Shown here in pieces: positions 16,670 through 26,632 of a stretch of DNA of 64,000 nt. Within the stretch, counting starts at the first letter, position 1. Every line of letters starts with the position of its first letter. A model generated the notes under the pieces. That model was not told the DNA's origin. It was given only the letters and a program-made list of their open reading frames with translations, and made no database searches. A program made the position numbers and the translations under genes. Source of the stretch: Methyloprofundus sedimenti (GTDB lineage Bacteria; Pseudomonadota; Gammaproteobacteria; Methylococcales; Methylomonadaceae); the NCBI RefSeq assembly GCF_002072955.1, contig NZ_LPUF01000004.1, forward strand, positions 62,001-126,000, in the 5' to 3' direction.

Positions 16670-18733
16670 TTAACCAAACAACACCGGAACAATAGCCACC
16701 AACAGTAAGGTCGTGCCCATAGTAACCAGTGGCAACAAGATTTTTTCATGCCGATACCAGAAGCAGCCATCTTCTAAATACGCTTTTGCTGTTTCTTCAT
16801 GACCCACCATCTGTCGGGTTAACAAATGATTAAGAGCCACTGGCGGAGTGAGATAACCCAGCTCAAAAGAAACCAGAGTAATCATCCAGAAATGCACCGG
16901 ATTTATGCCGTTATTATAGGCTATTTGTGCGACTGTACCGGACACCAGAACGACAGCTCCAAAGGGATCCATAATCATACCGATAATGACTAATACCAAT
17001 ATCAGAAAACCCAGTGTCAACCAGACCGATGCAAAAGTATCGGGGATATTACTCAGGATACCCGAGCGCTCAATTACTCCACCTAGCGCGAAAGAAAGCC
17101 CCATTAACAGTAGTAAAGCGCCGATATGAATGCTCGCCTCAGATGAGGCCATTCTTATAGTATATTCAAATTTATGCGCATCTTTTTCCGGTGATGCAAT
17201 CTGCACCAGACGCACAAAGAATTTTTCGTAAATAATTAAGCCAAGAATAATCACCGGCAGTATGACTGGAGCAGAAAACTCGTCCAGACTGACATTTAAT
17301 AGATAAATATAAGCAAGGGAAATCAATAGCACAATGAGAGTATAAGGAATCAAAGGCATAAGTGCCCGCAGAAAGGGTTTAAATGCTTCCCGTACTGGCG
17401 CCAGGTGTAGCTTTTCACGTTTGGTGAGCATAACAAATACAAGGAAAACCACTGCGGTCGTCATAAAAACTTTAAATCCCCAGCTAAATAATTGATCAGT
17501 CACTACTTCCTTATTTAAAGCGGCAATCAACACGACCAACAGGCAAGGACGCAATACAACGCCTGCACTTCCGGTCATCGCTGTTGCTGCCAGCGCCAGT
17601 TGCCTGCGCGCTCCGACACGGCGCAATTCCTCATAAACTATGGCACCCATGGCGATGATAATGATCCCTGATGCTCCCGTATATGCGGTAGGCACAGCCA
17701 TAACAATCAACGCTACAAAAGCTAATATTTCGGGAGACATACGCCAGGGTATAAAAACCTTAAAAACCAGATCTCCTATTTGAGTTCGTTTTAATAACAT
17801 ACCCACCCAGATGTACAGGCCGATATTCAGAAATAAGCCCGCTTGATCAAATAATAAGCTAAAAAATATTGCCGGGCCGGCCCAATGATTTTCAATCAAG
17901 AAAAAATAACAGCCGACAAAAAAGCTCATAAATATATACAGCGGAATCGTAAGCATGTCATGTAGCATACTATCGCTGGTTTTATGAGCATTATGATATT
18001 GCTGTGGCTTGATTAACTGGTACAAGTTGACTGCACTTAAACAAGCAAAACCGGCAATCAGCAACAGATATATTTCCGGATGACCAACGACGGTTGCAGA
18101 TTGATAAATACTGGTTGTGTAACAGCAGGCAGATAGTAGCATCACAATATTCCCCAGTAACTGAGCAATAGTCGAAACATAATGCTCCTGTATCGTGACA
18201 ATGGATCTAAAAGCAATATGATGCTGTTTGATGGTGCAAATTACCGCACAAATAAAAATCGTCAATATCAATATCATGCGTTGCTTTTCTAAGGCAAACA
18301 GACTGATTCCGGCAACACTGGTTTCCAGGGCACGAAAGATGATAACGGCAGGGGTAATCCTTGCCTGATTCTGTTGTGCCAGAGCATGTTTTTCCTGACA
18401 GAGCAGGCGAGAGTTCTGTAATGATATTAGCGCAGCCTGACGATCAAAAGGCTCGGCATCGAAAAGATCCTTTAGTTCCCCGATGCCACCCGATTCTGCT
18501 TCAAGCTTTGTTAGCTCAGCTTCTATATCAGGGTCCCGGTTACAATCAGGAATGGGAATATCCGCTCTTAGCGTAAAGTAATCCTGCCACAGAAATTCGC
18601 CAACATTAAGCAGGCGGGCGTGTATTATTTCACTATTGCCGGCAATAATGACCGCTATCAAGAGCAAAAACACCGGTAAGGTAGAAAACCAATCACGGTA
18701 ACTACGAAACTTAATGATTCCGAGCAAAATCAT
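16670..18733 (-). CDS. Fused TRAP transporter permease (Q-M type) of a TPAT system
   Basis: The 687-residue integral membrane protein has an N-terminal region with a large extracytoplasmic insert (about residues 45-125, containing two Cys) and four or more helices resembling a DctQ unit, then a DctM-like domain of about twelve helices ending in LVSFELGYLTPPVALNHLL, which matches the end motif of DctM (GxxTPPVG). It would use an ion gradient to import a substrate delivered by the binding proteins encoded just upstream. It begins 32 bp after the preceding gene of the five-gene minus-strand cluster. Confidence 0.85.
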   Translation of the reverse strand: MILLGIIKFRSYRDWFSTLPVFLLLIAVIIAGNSEIIHARLLNVGEFLWQDYFTLRADIPIPDCNRDPDIEAELTKLEAESGGIGELKDLFDAEPFDRQAALISLQNSRLLCQEKHALAQQNQARITPAVIIFRALETSVAGISLFALEKQRMILILTIFICAVICTIKQHHIAFRSIVTIQEHYVSTIAQLLGNIVMLLSACCYTTSIYQSATVVGHPEIYLLLIAGFACLSAVNLYQLIKPQQYHNAHKTSDSMLHDMLTIPLYIFMSFFVGCYFFLIENHWAGPAIFFSLLFDQAGLFLNIGLYIWVGMLLKRTQIGDLVFKVFIPWRMSPEILAFVALIVMAVPTAYTGASGIIIIAMGAIVYEELRRVGARRQLALAATAMTGSAGVVLRPCLLVVLIAALNKEVVTDQLFSWGFKVFMTTAVVFLVFVMLTKREKLHLAPVREAFKPFLRALMPLIPYTLIVLLISLAYIYLLNVSLDEFSAPVILPVIILGLIIYEKFFVRLVQIASPEKDAHKFEYTIRMASSEASIHIGALLLLMGLSFALGGVIERSGILSNIPDTFASVWLTLGFLILVLVIIGMIMDPFGAVVLVSGTVAQIAYNNGINPVHFWMITLVSFELGYLTPPVALNHLLTRQMVGHEETAKAYLEDGCFWYRHEKILLPLVTMGTTLLLVAIVPVLFG

Positions 18734-18765
18734 CTAGCTACTGTCCAGAAAAACACCAGTCCAGT

Positions 18766-19782
18766 CTATTCTTTATCTGCAGCAGTACATTCAGATTGCT
18801 GTGGATCTTTTTTGCAACGCAACATTCTCATCAGCTTTAGCATTTTTCCGTTATAAATACCTTTATCTCTTAATCTGATCCGTGATTGTCTAAATACTTC
18901 AAGGTATCCAATTGTGTCTGTCTCCGGTATAGAGATCCACATTTTAGCTGGAATGGTGCTTGCATATTTGTTGACCAATTCCACCCTCGAATCAAACTGG
19001 CTCAAAGCAAACTCACGGGATTTCTGACCATATCCTTCAGGGAAATCAGCTTTACGTATCAGAATTTGCAGGGTCAGTTGCACCAACGAAAAATTAATAA
19101 TGCCACCATTGGGCTCCAGCCCTTTATACAGTTCCATCGCTTCATAAACGATGGCTGGCCCATAGGTAACATCAACCGAGCCATTATTAAATTTACTGTA
19201 CATATTGGCTAGTGAAGTACCAACAGGTGAGCCACCGATAAAATTCACCATTTCAACCTGAGCGGGGTCTGAATCTAAAATGGCAATACGTTTACCGGCT
19301 AATTCACCCACTGTATCAATCGTGCGATCATTAACAAACATATAACCAGCGCCTGCCGGAAAAATGGCGACGACCTCGTAAGGATCACTAAACATCAGTC
19401 CGGCAGCTTTTTCGCCACTAATACTTGTAATCACTGACTTTAAATGATCATATGTCGGTATTGCACCAATTGCATCCAGGCTACCGGTAAATGAGTTAAA
19501 CTGACGCGCTCGAATACCTGTAAAACTGACTGCATCACAAAGCCCGGCTTTAAAATCTTCAGCGGCCACTCGCTCACTGGTATAGGGTTTAAGTTCCAGC
19601 TCTGCTCCCCAGGCTAATGCTGCTGTTTTATAATCTTTCATCTGAGAAAAAAAAGGGCCGTTTGCACCTAATAAATCAAACACGCACATTTTCCTGGGTA
19701 CAGCCTGAGCAACAGTAATACCTACTGTCATTAACAAGAAAGCGATGAATAGTCTGGATGTGGAATTCTTATATAAAATCAA
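18766..19782 (-). CDS. Periplasmic solute-binding protein of TPAT transporter (copy 2)
   Basis: The 338-residue secreted protein (signal peptide to about AQAVPR) belongs to the DUF6091-type putative solute-binding family. Conserved landmarks are MCVFDLLGANGPFFSQMKDY, AGLCDAVSFTGIRARQFNSFTGSLDAIGA, and a C-terminal CKKDPQQSEC. The start is TTG with AGAGGG eight bases upstream. A paralogue at 20946-21974 has the same landmarks. It lies between a T-component gene and the permease gene, as the P subunit of the transporter. Substrate unknown. Confidence 0.85.
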   Translation of the reverse strand: MILYKNSTSRLFIAFLLMTVGITVAQAVPRKMCVFDLLGANGPFFSQMKDYKTAALAWGAELELKPYTSERVAAEDFKAGLCDAVSFTGIRARQFNSFTGSLDAIGAIPTYDHLKSVITSISGEKAAGLMFSDPYEVVAIFPAGAGYMFVNDRTIDTVGELAGKRIAILDSDPAQVEMVNFIGGSPVGTSLANMYSKFNNGSVDVTYGPAIVYEAMELYKGLEPNGGIINFSLVQLTLQILIRKADFPEGYGQKSREFALSQFDSRVELVNKYASTIPAKMWISIPETDTIGYLEVFRQSRIRLRDKGIYNGKMLKLMRMLRCKKDPQQSECTAADKE

Positions 19783-19849
19783 TTTGATCCCTCTTTACTT
19801 CTAGTAACAAACACAAAAAAAATCAGTTGAACACGGATTGCATGCAAAA

Positions 19850-20881
19850 TCAAAGTATATCAAATATATCCACGGTATCGGTTTTGTTATCCGGATCATC
19901 CCAGAAAGTACCTAGCCCTCCAATGGGTGTGCGTTTACCGGTTGCCTCAGTCCACATGGAATCAGATATGGCCTGCAACTGCAGAGTGGCCATTTTATCC
20001 AGAAATAAAAAATTGAGGTCGGCAGGCAGACTGTTTTTTGTCGCTACATTTTCGCGAATGATTGCTTTAACCCGATCAACATCACCCAGGCCAATATAAA
20101 TTTTTGCTGCGATCACCTGAACAATACGCATACCTTGCTGCAATCCTGTTTGCATTGCCTGATCCAACACGATTAACGGATCGATTCCTTCTGGTTTGTT
20201 GCCGGGAAAACTAACCCAGATAGCCGCTTGAATGGCACTGGGTATACCCCACCATTGTGTATTGTTTAAACAGCCAGCACCTCTGCCTACTTTAAGACTT
20301 ATGTCTAATGGCACTTTGGCACTGCCCTCGGAGGCAAGATCATTCAGAACTGCCAGCAAACCGTCCATCAGTCCAACCAGCCAGTAAAACTCATCATTCC
20401 AGCTAGTAAATTGCGGGCATGTATTGCCAGGCATTCCGGGATAGGCTAATTCAAGATTTAGATAGCCCTTAAACTGCCGTTGAGCAGCGATATTGAGATA
20501 CCTTTTTTGCAGTATCCTGGCATCCTGCGCCTCAGTGACGTTTTTCACATGCAGTGCACGGATATAACGAAGCTCTTCTTCCCGGGCCTTAAATTCAGCA
20601 CAACTGCCGGATAAAAATTCAAATATTACCGCCAACTTATACGGTGAAGCGTTAATTTGAGCAAGACTAGGAATTGATAAACTTAACGCTTCTGCCATCA
20701 CACAACCCATTGCCACATCATCTGTCTTTAAAACATAGGGAACAGCCTGCTCTTCAATAAAGTCAACTAACAGCTTTCCTGAGTTGTTAATCACCAGCAT
20801 TGCTGTAGCATATAACAAAAATAGCGTTAGTATCAGCCACATTAGCCAGTGATATAGCTTGCGCCGAGCCTTTATTTTCAT
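19850..20881 (-). CDS. TatT-type TPR component of TPAT transporter (copy 2, membrane-anchored)
   Basis: The product has an N-terminal anchor helix (LYHWLMWLILTLFLLYATAML) and no lipobox, then an all-helical TatT domain: VPYVLKTDDVAMGCVMAEAL, AQRQFKGYLNL, KVGRGAGCLNN and a C-terminal TPIGGLGTFWDD. In Treponema pallidum TatT (Tp0956) is a trimeric TPR lipoprotein that binds the P protein. The paralogue at 22348 is a lipoprotein, so the two copies differ in anchoring. ATG 20881 is chosen because the anchor starts there; an upstream TTG at 20908 has no clear ribosome site. Confidence 0.85.
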   Translation of the reverse strand: MKIKARRKLYHWLMWLILTLFLLYATAMLVINNSGKLLVDFIEEQAVPYVLKTDDVAMGCVMAEALSLSIPSLAQINASPYKLAVIFEFLSGSCAEFKAREEELRYIRALHVKNVTEAQDARILQKRYLNIAAQRQFKGYLNLELAYPGMPGNTCPQFTSWNDEFYWLVGLMDGLLAVLNDLASEGSAKVPLDISLKVGRGAGCLNNTQWWGIPSAIQAAIWVSFPGNKPEGIDPLIVLDQAMQTGLQQGMRIVQVIAAKIYIGLGDVDRVKAIIRENVATKNSLPADLNFLFLDKMATLQLQAISDSMWTEATGKRTPIGGLGTFWDDPDNKTDTVDIFDIL

Positions 20882-20945
20882 CGACGTATAACCATCGGGA
20901 CAAAGCACTTAGCATGAATCATTTGATCAGCTCCCGGAAATTTGT

Positions 20946-21974
20946 TCACTCTTTATCTGCAGCTATACATTCAGACAATTGAGAATTCTTTTTACACCGT
21001 ACCAGATGCATAATTCTCAACATTCTTGCATCATAGACACCCTTATCTCGAAGTGACAAACGAGTTTTTCGGTATATATCGTGATAGCGTTGCTGATTGA
21101 TCTCGGAAATATTCAGCCACCATTGCGGGGCAATTCTGTGTTCATAGCTTTGTGCAAGTTGCACGGCTTTATCGAACTGGCTGAGTGCGTAATTACGTGA
21201 TTTTAGACCAAATTCTGCTGGAAATTCAGCCTGACGAATTATTATTTGTAAACTGAGTTGTGCCACCGGAAAGCGAATAACTCCGCCATCAGAGCCTAAG
21301 CCTTTATGCAGCTCCATGGCTTGATAAACAACGGCAGGTCCATAGCAAACATCGACTAGACCCGCATTAAATTTTTTATACATTTCTGCAATCGTAACAC
21401 TCATCAAGGGTGTTCCAAGCAAACTGACTAATTCAATTTGTGCCGGGTCATTATCCATAACTGCAATGCGAATACCACTCAGCTTACCTTGTGTATCCTC
21501 ATTTTTACTGACCAGGGAGCGATTATTCACAAATAAATACGCTGCGCCAATGGGTATAATCCCGGCAACCTCGTAAGGGTCATTAATCATAAGTGAAGCT
21601 GCTTGCGGGGAACTTATCGTGCTGATAACCGTTTTTAAATGGGCATAAGTAGGTAGCGCGCCCATAGCATCCAGACTACCCGTAAATGGATTGAACTGGC
21701 GACTTTGAATACCTGTAAAACTGACTGCATCACACAGGCCTGCCTTAAAATCTGCTGCTGCCTGCACCTCACTGATATAGGGCTTGAGATGCAGATCAAC
21801 TCCCCAGCCCATTGCGGCAATTTTATAATCTTTCATCTGCGCATAGATCGGACCATTTGCCCCTAACAAATCAAAGACACAGAGGCTTTTAGTTTCTGCC
21901 AACGCCACACAACAGTTCAAACTCATTACTATGGCCAATAACAGCCTGGAAAACTGATCAATAAAAACTCTCAC
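20946..21974 (-). CDS. Periplasmic solute-binding protein of TPAT transporter (copy 1)
   Basis: The 342-residue secreted protein (signal peptide ending near VALAETK) starts with GTG. It shares CVFDLLGANGPIYAQMKDYKIAA, AGLCDAVSFTGIQSRQFNPFTGSLDAMGA and the C-terminal CKKNSQLSEC with copy 2, but differs along the ligand-binding body, so it may recognise another substrate or serve as an alternative receptor. The T-component copy 2 gene begins 64 bp downstream. The upstream gap holds a MITE. Confidence 0.85.
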   Translation of the reverse strand: MRVFIDQFSRLLLAIVMSLNCCVALAETKSLCVFDLLGANGPIYAQMKDYKIAAMGWGVDLHLKPYISEVQAAADFKAGLCDAVSFTGIQSRQFNPFTGSLDAMGALPTYAHLKTVISTISSPQAASLMINDPYEVAGIIPIGAAYLFVNNRSLVSKNEDTQGKLSGIRIAVMDNDPAQIELVSLLGTPLMSVTIAEMYKKFNAGLVDVCYGPAVVYQAMELHKGLGSDGGVIRFPVAQLSLQIIIRQAEFPAEFGLKSRNYALSQFDKAVQLAQSYEHRIAPQWWLNISEINQQRYHDIYRKTRLSLRDKGVYDARMLRIMHLVRCKKNSQLSECIAADKE

Positions 21975-22347
21975 TGTGCCCCCGTTGTTACTACTTAAAA
22001 CGAACCTCTTTGCTGCGAATTAAATATAGCGAGTTTATAAATCAGTGTAGCGTTTAAGGTGCCTAACAACAAGTTAATGGCTGATTGATCCGCATCATTG
22101 GTTTAACCTAGAAACCGTAGTTGACCGCTATAAAACATTATAAGTCCCTGAATATAAAATATAATGATCGTAAATGCTTGTCACCTGCCGGATGACTATA
22201 CTCCGCTTCACGGTTTTGTGGAAAATCTGAACACGAAATACTGCGTTACTGCTCTTGCCAAGGGCTACGGCCATTGCCTGCGAGCAGTGCCTTGTCTTTC
22301 ACACTCAGATTTCCCACAATATCCGTGCTCAACTAAGGTTTCTAGGT
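21975..22347. other. Gap between TPAT copies, mostly MITE
   Basis: This 373-bp gap holds MITE copy 2 (22107-22346) and about 130 bp of AT-rich DNA that probably contains the promoter of the downstream P-T-P-permease genes. No gene is seen. Confidence 0.6.
22107..22346. mobile_element. MITE copy 2 (240 bp, non-coding)
   Basis: The ends CCTAGAAACCGTAGTTGA and CCTAGAAACCTTAGTTGA (right end, reverse complement) match at 17 of 18 positions and are flanked by TTTAA duplications at 22102-22106 and 22347-22351. The right duplication spans the TAA stop (22348-22350) of the T-component gene, so insertion duplicated the stop region and left the frame intact. Compared with copy 1, position 12 changed from C to T in both ends, which keeps them complementary. 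Confidence 0.92.
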
Positions 22348-23376
22348 TTAAAGTAACTCATCAATATCAATGGTTTCAACAGTCATATCAGAGTCATCCC
22401 AAAAAGTGCCTAGTCTGCCTAATGGAGTACGCCTGCCAGTTGCTGCAGTCCACAGACGATCGGAAATGGCCTGTATTTGTAATCCGGAAACCTGATTCAG
22501 AATTGCAAATTCCTGATTTTCAGGTGCTGTTCTGGCTAGCTGGGCATAACTGCGAATAACCTGTTTTACTGCTGCTGTTTCCCCTTGTCCCAGATAAACT
22601 TGTGCAGCCAGGACATGAGCAACACTCATTCCTTGCTGAGCACCAATTTGCATAGCCTGCTGCAAAACTTCTCTGGGAGACTTATCAATTGGCTCGTTAC
22701 CTGGAATCGTTATCCATATTGCTGCCTGAATGGCTGCAGGCACTCCCCACCATTGCTGATTGTCCAGACAAGCCGCTCCCCGGCCAACTTTTGCCGCAAT
22801 ATCCATCGGCACCTCAACACTGCCGCCAGAGGCTATATCATTTATAATTGCCTGTATCCCATCTAATAGACCAAGCAACCAATACAGTTGCTCATTTTCT
22901 GATGCAAACTCGGGACACTCACCACCGGGCTCAGACATAGCCGTTACCAGTGCATAGTATCCAGTCAATTGACGATGTGCAGCCAGACCAAGGAGTCTTT
23001 GCTGTGCAATGCGCGCATCTTGCGCTTCTATAGAATTTTTTGCATAAATGGCACGCAGATAGCGCAATTCCTGTTCCTGAGCTTGAAATTCTGTACAACT
23101 CCCTGCAACCATATAAAAAAGTATCGCAAGCTGATCTGGTGGTGTGGTGACTCTGGAAAAGCTCAACAAAAAAGGTATAAAAGCTTCAGCCATCGAACAA
23201 CCCAGAGCGACATCATCGCTTGCCAGCATATAAGGTACGCCCTGATCTTCTGCATAACCGAGAAGTGCATCCCCTGTCGTCTTATACACTACCGTACAAG
23301 CGTTCAGAAGCAAACACGAACCAAGCAAGAAGAGTAAAAGATCTTTTCTTTTCAAAGCAGTCAACCTGTCTGTCAT
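22348..23376 (-). CDS. TatT-type TPR lipoprotein component of TPAT transporter (copy 1)
   Basis: The protein carries the lipobox LLNAC (Cys29 counted from GTG 23382, Cys27 from ATG 23376), then the same helical TatT domain as copy 2: VPYMLASDDVALGCSMAEAF, AHRQLTGYYAL, KVGRGAACLDNQQWWGVPAAIQAAIW and TPLGRLGTFWDD. It is the first gene of the minus-strand TPAT cluster. The stop codon lies in the target duplication of MITE copy 2, which now separates it from the rest of the cluster. GTG 23382 is an alternative start. Confidence 0.86.
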   Translation of the reverse strand: MTDRLTALKRKDLLLFLLGSCLLLNACTVVYKTTGDALLGYAEDQGVPYMLASDDVALGCSMAEAFIPFLLSFSRVTTPPDQLAILFYMVAGSCTEFQAQEQELRYLRAIYAKNSIEAQDARIAQQRLLGLAAHRQLTGYYALVTAMSEPGGECPEFASENEQLYWLLGLLDGIQAIINDIASGGSVEVPMDIAAKVGRGAACLDNQQWWGVPAAIQAAIWITIPGNEPIDKSPREVLQQAMQIGAQQGMSVAHVLAAQVYLGQGETAAVKQVIRSYAQLARTAPENQEFAILNQVSGLQIQAISDRLWTAATGRRTPLGRLGTFWDDSDMTVETIDIDELL

Positions 23377-23646
23377 ATGCACTATATGTGCGTCATTTAA
23401 CGCATTCTAACTTATTTACTTTGAGCTCGCACCTTTCCTTCCCTGGCTACAAATATGTTGGCTGCTTTGCAGGTACACTTTTTAGCTTATCAATGACAGC
23501 CAAACTTCATAAAGAATTCATTTGGCCGAACGGTAAATCCTGATATTAAACAATTAACGCAGCCATTAAGGTGTTTTTACTTTCGCCAGTTGCTGTTTTC
23601 GGGGATAATAAAAAGCTTTGTAAAGCCAGTTCAATTCCATAAGCGC

Positions 23647-25407
23647 ATGAAACAAAAGTTAGAATCTCTCTTATTACAAGCCGTTGAAACACTGAAAACA
23701 GACGGTACTTTAGAGCGAGAACTCAATCCACAAATCAATCTTGAGCGTGCTCGTGATCAGCAGCATGGTGATTTTGCAACTAATCTGGCTATGATGCTGG
23801 CTAAACAAGCCAAAATGAATCCACGCCAGTTAGCAGAAAAAATTATTGCTGTTCTTGCTGCTGATGAAGCCGTTACCAAAATAGAAATTGCAGGCCCCGG
23901 GTTTATCAATTTTTTTATTAACCCTAAAGCACAGTACCAGATTATCAACACAATTCATCAGCAGGGTCACAAGTTTGGACTAAGCCAGGTGGGTGCTGGC
24001 AAAAAGGTGCAGGTGGAGTTCGTTTCAGCCAACCCAACGGGGCCATTACATGTTGGCCATGGACGAGGCGCAGCTTATGGTTCTGCAGTTGCTGATTTAC
24101 TAGCCGCAGTTGGCTTTGAGGTTGAGCGTGAATACTATGTAAATGATGCTGGCCGGCAAATGGATATTTTAGCCGCAAGCGTCTGGTTACGTTACCTGGA
24201 AGAATGTGGCGAAGTATTTACCTTCCCTAGCAATGGCTACCGTGGTGATTATATACGTGAGATTGCGGCAAATATACACCGCGACTCCAATAATGAATAT
24301 CGACATCCGGTTACACTTGTTTTTGAAGATATTCCTGCTGATGAACCTCAAGGCGGCAATAAAGACACACATATTGATGCCTTGATTGCACGCGCAAAAA
24401 CCTTACTGGGTGACAAGCAATATCGCGATATTTTCCAGGCGGGTTTAAATGAAATATTAAGCGATATTCGCCAGGATTTAAGTGAATTTGGTGTTGATTA
24501 CCAGCAGTGGTTTTCAGAAAGACAGCTAATGGATGATGGCTCTATTGAAGAAGCACTAAAACGCCTCGGCGAGGCAGGATATTTATACAAAAATGAAGGC
24601 GCTACCTGGTTTGCTTCCAGCCGTCTAGGTGATGAAAAAGATAGAGTAGTAGTGCGTGAAAATGGACAAAGCACTTATTTCGCTTCGGATATCGCTTATC
24701 ATATGCATAAACTGGATCGTGGATTTGAACAAATAATCAATATCTGGGGCGCAGATCATCATGGCTATATTCCCCGCGTTAAAGCAGCCATGCAGGCACT
24801 TGGAGCAGATACCCAAAAACTTAAGGTGTTATTGGTACAGTTTGCGGTGTTATACCGTGGCGGAGAGCAAGTACAAATGTCTACCCGCTCAGGATCGTTT
24901 GTCACACTGCGCCAGTTGCGAAATGAAGTAGGACAGGATGCGGCGCGTTTTTTCTATGTGATGCGCAAGTCTGAGCAACATATGGATTTTGATTTAAAAT
25001 TAGCCACCTCTAAAACCAATGAAAATCCAGTGTTTTATGTGCAATATGCGCATGCACGCGTGTGTAGTGTGCTCAAGCAGTTAGAAGAGAAAGGCTTGCA
25101 ACGTGATATTCAGCTCGGTGAAGACAACCTGGATAAGCTGACAGAAGAGCAAGAAATAGCTTTAGTCAGCAGTTTGACACGCTATCCTGAAGTATTAGAA
25201 CGCGCTGCAGTGCAACATGAGCCGCATTTATTAATTAACTATTTACGTGAATTAGCAGCTGAATTTCATACTTATTATAATGCTCATCAGTTTATTGTTG
25301 ATGATGTCGCGTTACGAAATGCACGGCTGAATTTAATTTATTCTGTAAAACAGGTTTTGGCTAATGGCTTAAACCTGCTTAGAATCAATACTCCGGAATC
25401 TATGTAA
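23647..25407 (+). CDS. argS: Arginyl-tRNA synthetase
   Basis: The 586-residue class I synthetase has the HIGH-type motif HVGH (residues 135-138 of [13 protein letters not shown]), an Arg-specific N-terminal domain, and VQMSTRSG in the place of KMSKS, as in most ArgS proteins. The anticodon-binding helical domain ends in [10 protein letters not shown], a normal terminus. ATG 23647 gives the family length; upstream in-frame codons are not typical. Its TAA overlaps the ATG of the SPOR gene by one base. Confidence 0.96.
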   Translation: MKQKLESLLLQAVETLKTDGTLERELNPQINLERARDQQHGDFATNLAMMLAKQAKMNPRQLAEKIIAVLAADEAVTKIEIAGPGFINFFINPKAQYQIINTIHQQGHKFGLSQVGAGKKVQVEFVSANPTGPLHVGHGRGAAYGSAVADLLAAVGFEVEREYYVNDAGRQMDILAASVWLRYLEECGEVFTFPSNGYRGDYIREIAANIHRDSNNEYRHPVTLVFEDIPADEPQGGNKDTHIDALIARAKTLLGDKQYRDIFQAGLNEILSDIRQDLSEFGVDYQQWFSERQLMDDGSIEEALKRLGEAGYLYKNEGATWFASSRLGDEKDRVVVRENGQSTYFASDIAYHMHKLDRGFEQIINIWGADHHGYIPRVKAAMQALGADTQKLKVLLVQFAVLYRGGEQVQMSTRSGSFVTLRQLRNEVGQDAARFFYVMRKSEQHMDFDLKLATSKTNENPVFYVQYAHARVCSVLKQLEEKGLQRDIQLGEDNLDKLTEEQEIALVSSLTRYPEVLERAAVQHEPHLLINYLRELAAEFHTYYNAHQFIVDDVALRNARLNLIYSVKQVLANGLNLLRINTPESM

Positions 25408-26081
25408 TGGCACGAGACTATAAGTACCGGGCAAATAAAGCCGATCAACCTCCTAAAAGGCAACCCACCAAGGCTAATAAGCGCTCTTCTGCTACTCGAA
25501 CGAGAGCAAATACAGCCAATAACCAGGCCGGAGTTCCTGTCTGGCGCTGGCTCCTGGCATTTATACTCGTCGGCCTATTTGCTTATTTTCTCTATAGCCT
25601 GTCTTTAACACCGACCACCGACCAGCCATCAAGAGTCACTAAACCTCTTGCTCGCCAGGTGGAAAAAGCAACACCTGAAAAAGCCCCTGAGCCGGTTAAA
25701 AGTGTTAAAAAAGAACCTGAAAAACAGGAGATTCAGTACGATTTTTATACCATTTTGCCCGAAGCTGAATTTGTTATTCCTGATCATGAGGTAAAAACAC
25801 GCAAACGGGAAGAACGTGTTGGCAAAGCAAAATCAGGCGTTCAGTATTCAGTTCAAGCAGGCGCTTTTCGTCAATATAAAGATGCCGATAGTTTAAAAGC
25901 AAAATTAATCATGATGGGCTTTTCTCCCCAGATTGAAAAAGCCGTTATCGGTGCAATGACCTGGTATAGAGTTAAAATGGGGCCTTATAATCAAATGGCC
26001 TCAGTTGATGCCATTCAATCCCGGCTTAAATCCAATAATATGGATGCGCTTGTGATTGAGGTAAAAAATAACAGAAAATAG
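25407..26081 (+). CDS. SPOR-domain membrane protein (FtsN-like)
   Basis: The 224-residue protein has a basic cytoplasmic N-terminus, one membrane helix (about residues 47-66), a periplasmic linker rich in Lys, Glu and Pro, and a C-terminal SPOR domain (about 145-222, VQYSVQAGAFRQYKDA) that binds denuded peptidoglycan at the septum. The argS-SPOR pairing is common in gammaproteobacteria, where the second gene resembles ftsN. Translation is coupled to argS by a one-base overlap. Confidence 0.88.
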   Translation: MARDYKYRANKADQPPKRQPTKANKRSSATRTRANTANNQAGVPVWRWLLAFILVGLFAYFLYSLSLTPTTDQPSRVTKPLARQVEKATPEKAPEPVKSVKKEPEKQEIQYDFYTILPEAEFVIPDHEVKTRKREERVGKAKSGVQYSVQAGAFRQYKDADSLKAKLIMMGFSPQIEKAVIGAMTWYRVKMGPYNQMASVDAIQSRLKSNNMDALVIEVKNNRK

Positions 26082-26095
26082 TGTAGTGCGGACTT

Positions 26096-26117
26096 AAAAA
26101 AGACGGCTTTTTTTATT
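26096..26117 (+). terminator. Weak terminator after argS-SPOR operon
   Basis: An A/T-rich hairpin, AAAAAAG-ACGG-CTTTTTT, is followed by further Ts. The stem has a single G-C pair, so confidence is limited. Confidence 0.45.
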
Positions 26118-26454
26118 TTTTATACAAGGGATTGTGATGTTTTTATTGCGGAATTCATACTGTGCCACACAAAGTCTAAAGCGTAATGTTTTGCATGATC
26201 TTAGGCTTAATATCCTGATACGTGGAATATTTACATCATATATAGGTAGTATATGGAAAATTATCTATATATCAACAATGTTATGATTAATACAGTTTGG
26301 GGCAATGGGTCTCAGTGAAAGTGATTATTGATATCTCGTTTGGGTTGGAGGTGGTTCTGTTTGATGAAGTATTTAATCTACAGGAGATGCTTATGAACAA
26401 TTTCAACATCATTATCAACACAATGGTTTGCGTTTGGTGCGAAGTGGCGTTACT

Positions 26455-26560
26455 GCGGAATCTGCCTGGAGGCAACTTCAACCCAGTTAGAGATAGGTAG
26501 TTTACGGACATTGAGATCTTCTCAAGAGTGCGCCAGGGTTCGATTCCCAATTCCGCACCA
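26455..26560 (+). other. tRNA-like element or tRNA remnant
   Basis: GCGGAAT (26455-26461) is fully complementary to ATTCCGC (26550-26556), which is followed by A and an encoded CCA, as in a tRNA acceptor stem. Just before the 3' arm is GGGTTCGATTCCC, a T-arm with the conserved TTCGAT loop. The interior is too long (106 bases overall) and I cannot fold regular D and anticodon arms, so a standard tRNA is unlikely. It may be a degraded tRNA or a tRNA 3' end left by an integrating element. Confidence 0.4.
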
Positions 26561-26632
26561 AATTCACGATTCGTTTCATTTAACTGTCTTTGACAGTTCA
26601 TTAACTCAGTATTATGTGTTTCTGGAGAGTTC

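Larger units (their letters stand above)
26082..26632. other. Intergenic region with tRNA-like element and ORF debris
   Basis: Apart from the weak terminator and the tRNA-like element, a short frame near 26389-26486 (reading about YEQFQHHYQHNGLRLVRSG and ending QLQPS-stop) looks like the tail of a lost gene. A perfect 7-bp palindrome, AACTGTC-TTT-GACAGTT, lies at 26582-26598. I see no intact gene. Confidence 0.45.

Noticed and set aside
26455-26560. Ordinary or selenocysteine tRNA
   Set aside because: The length (106) exceeds even tRNA-Sec, and no D or anticodon arm with U33 could be folded; kept only as a tRNA-like element.
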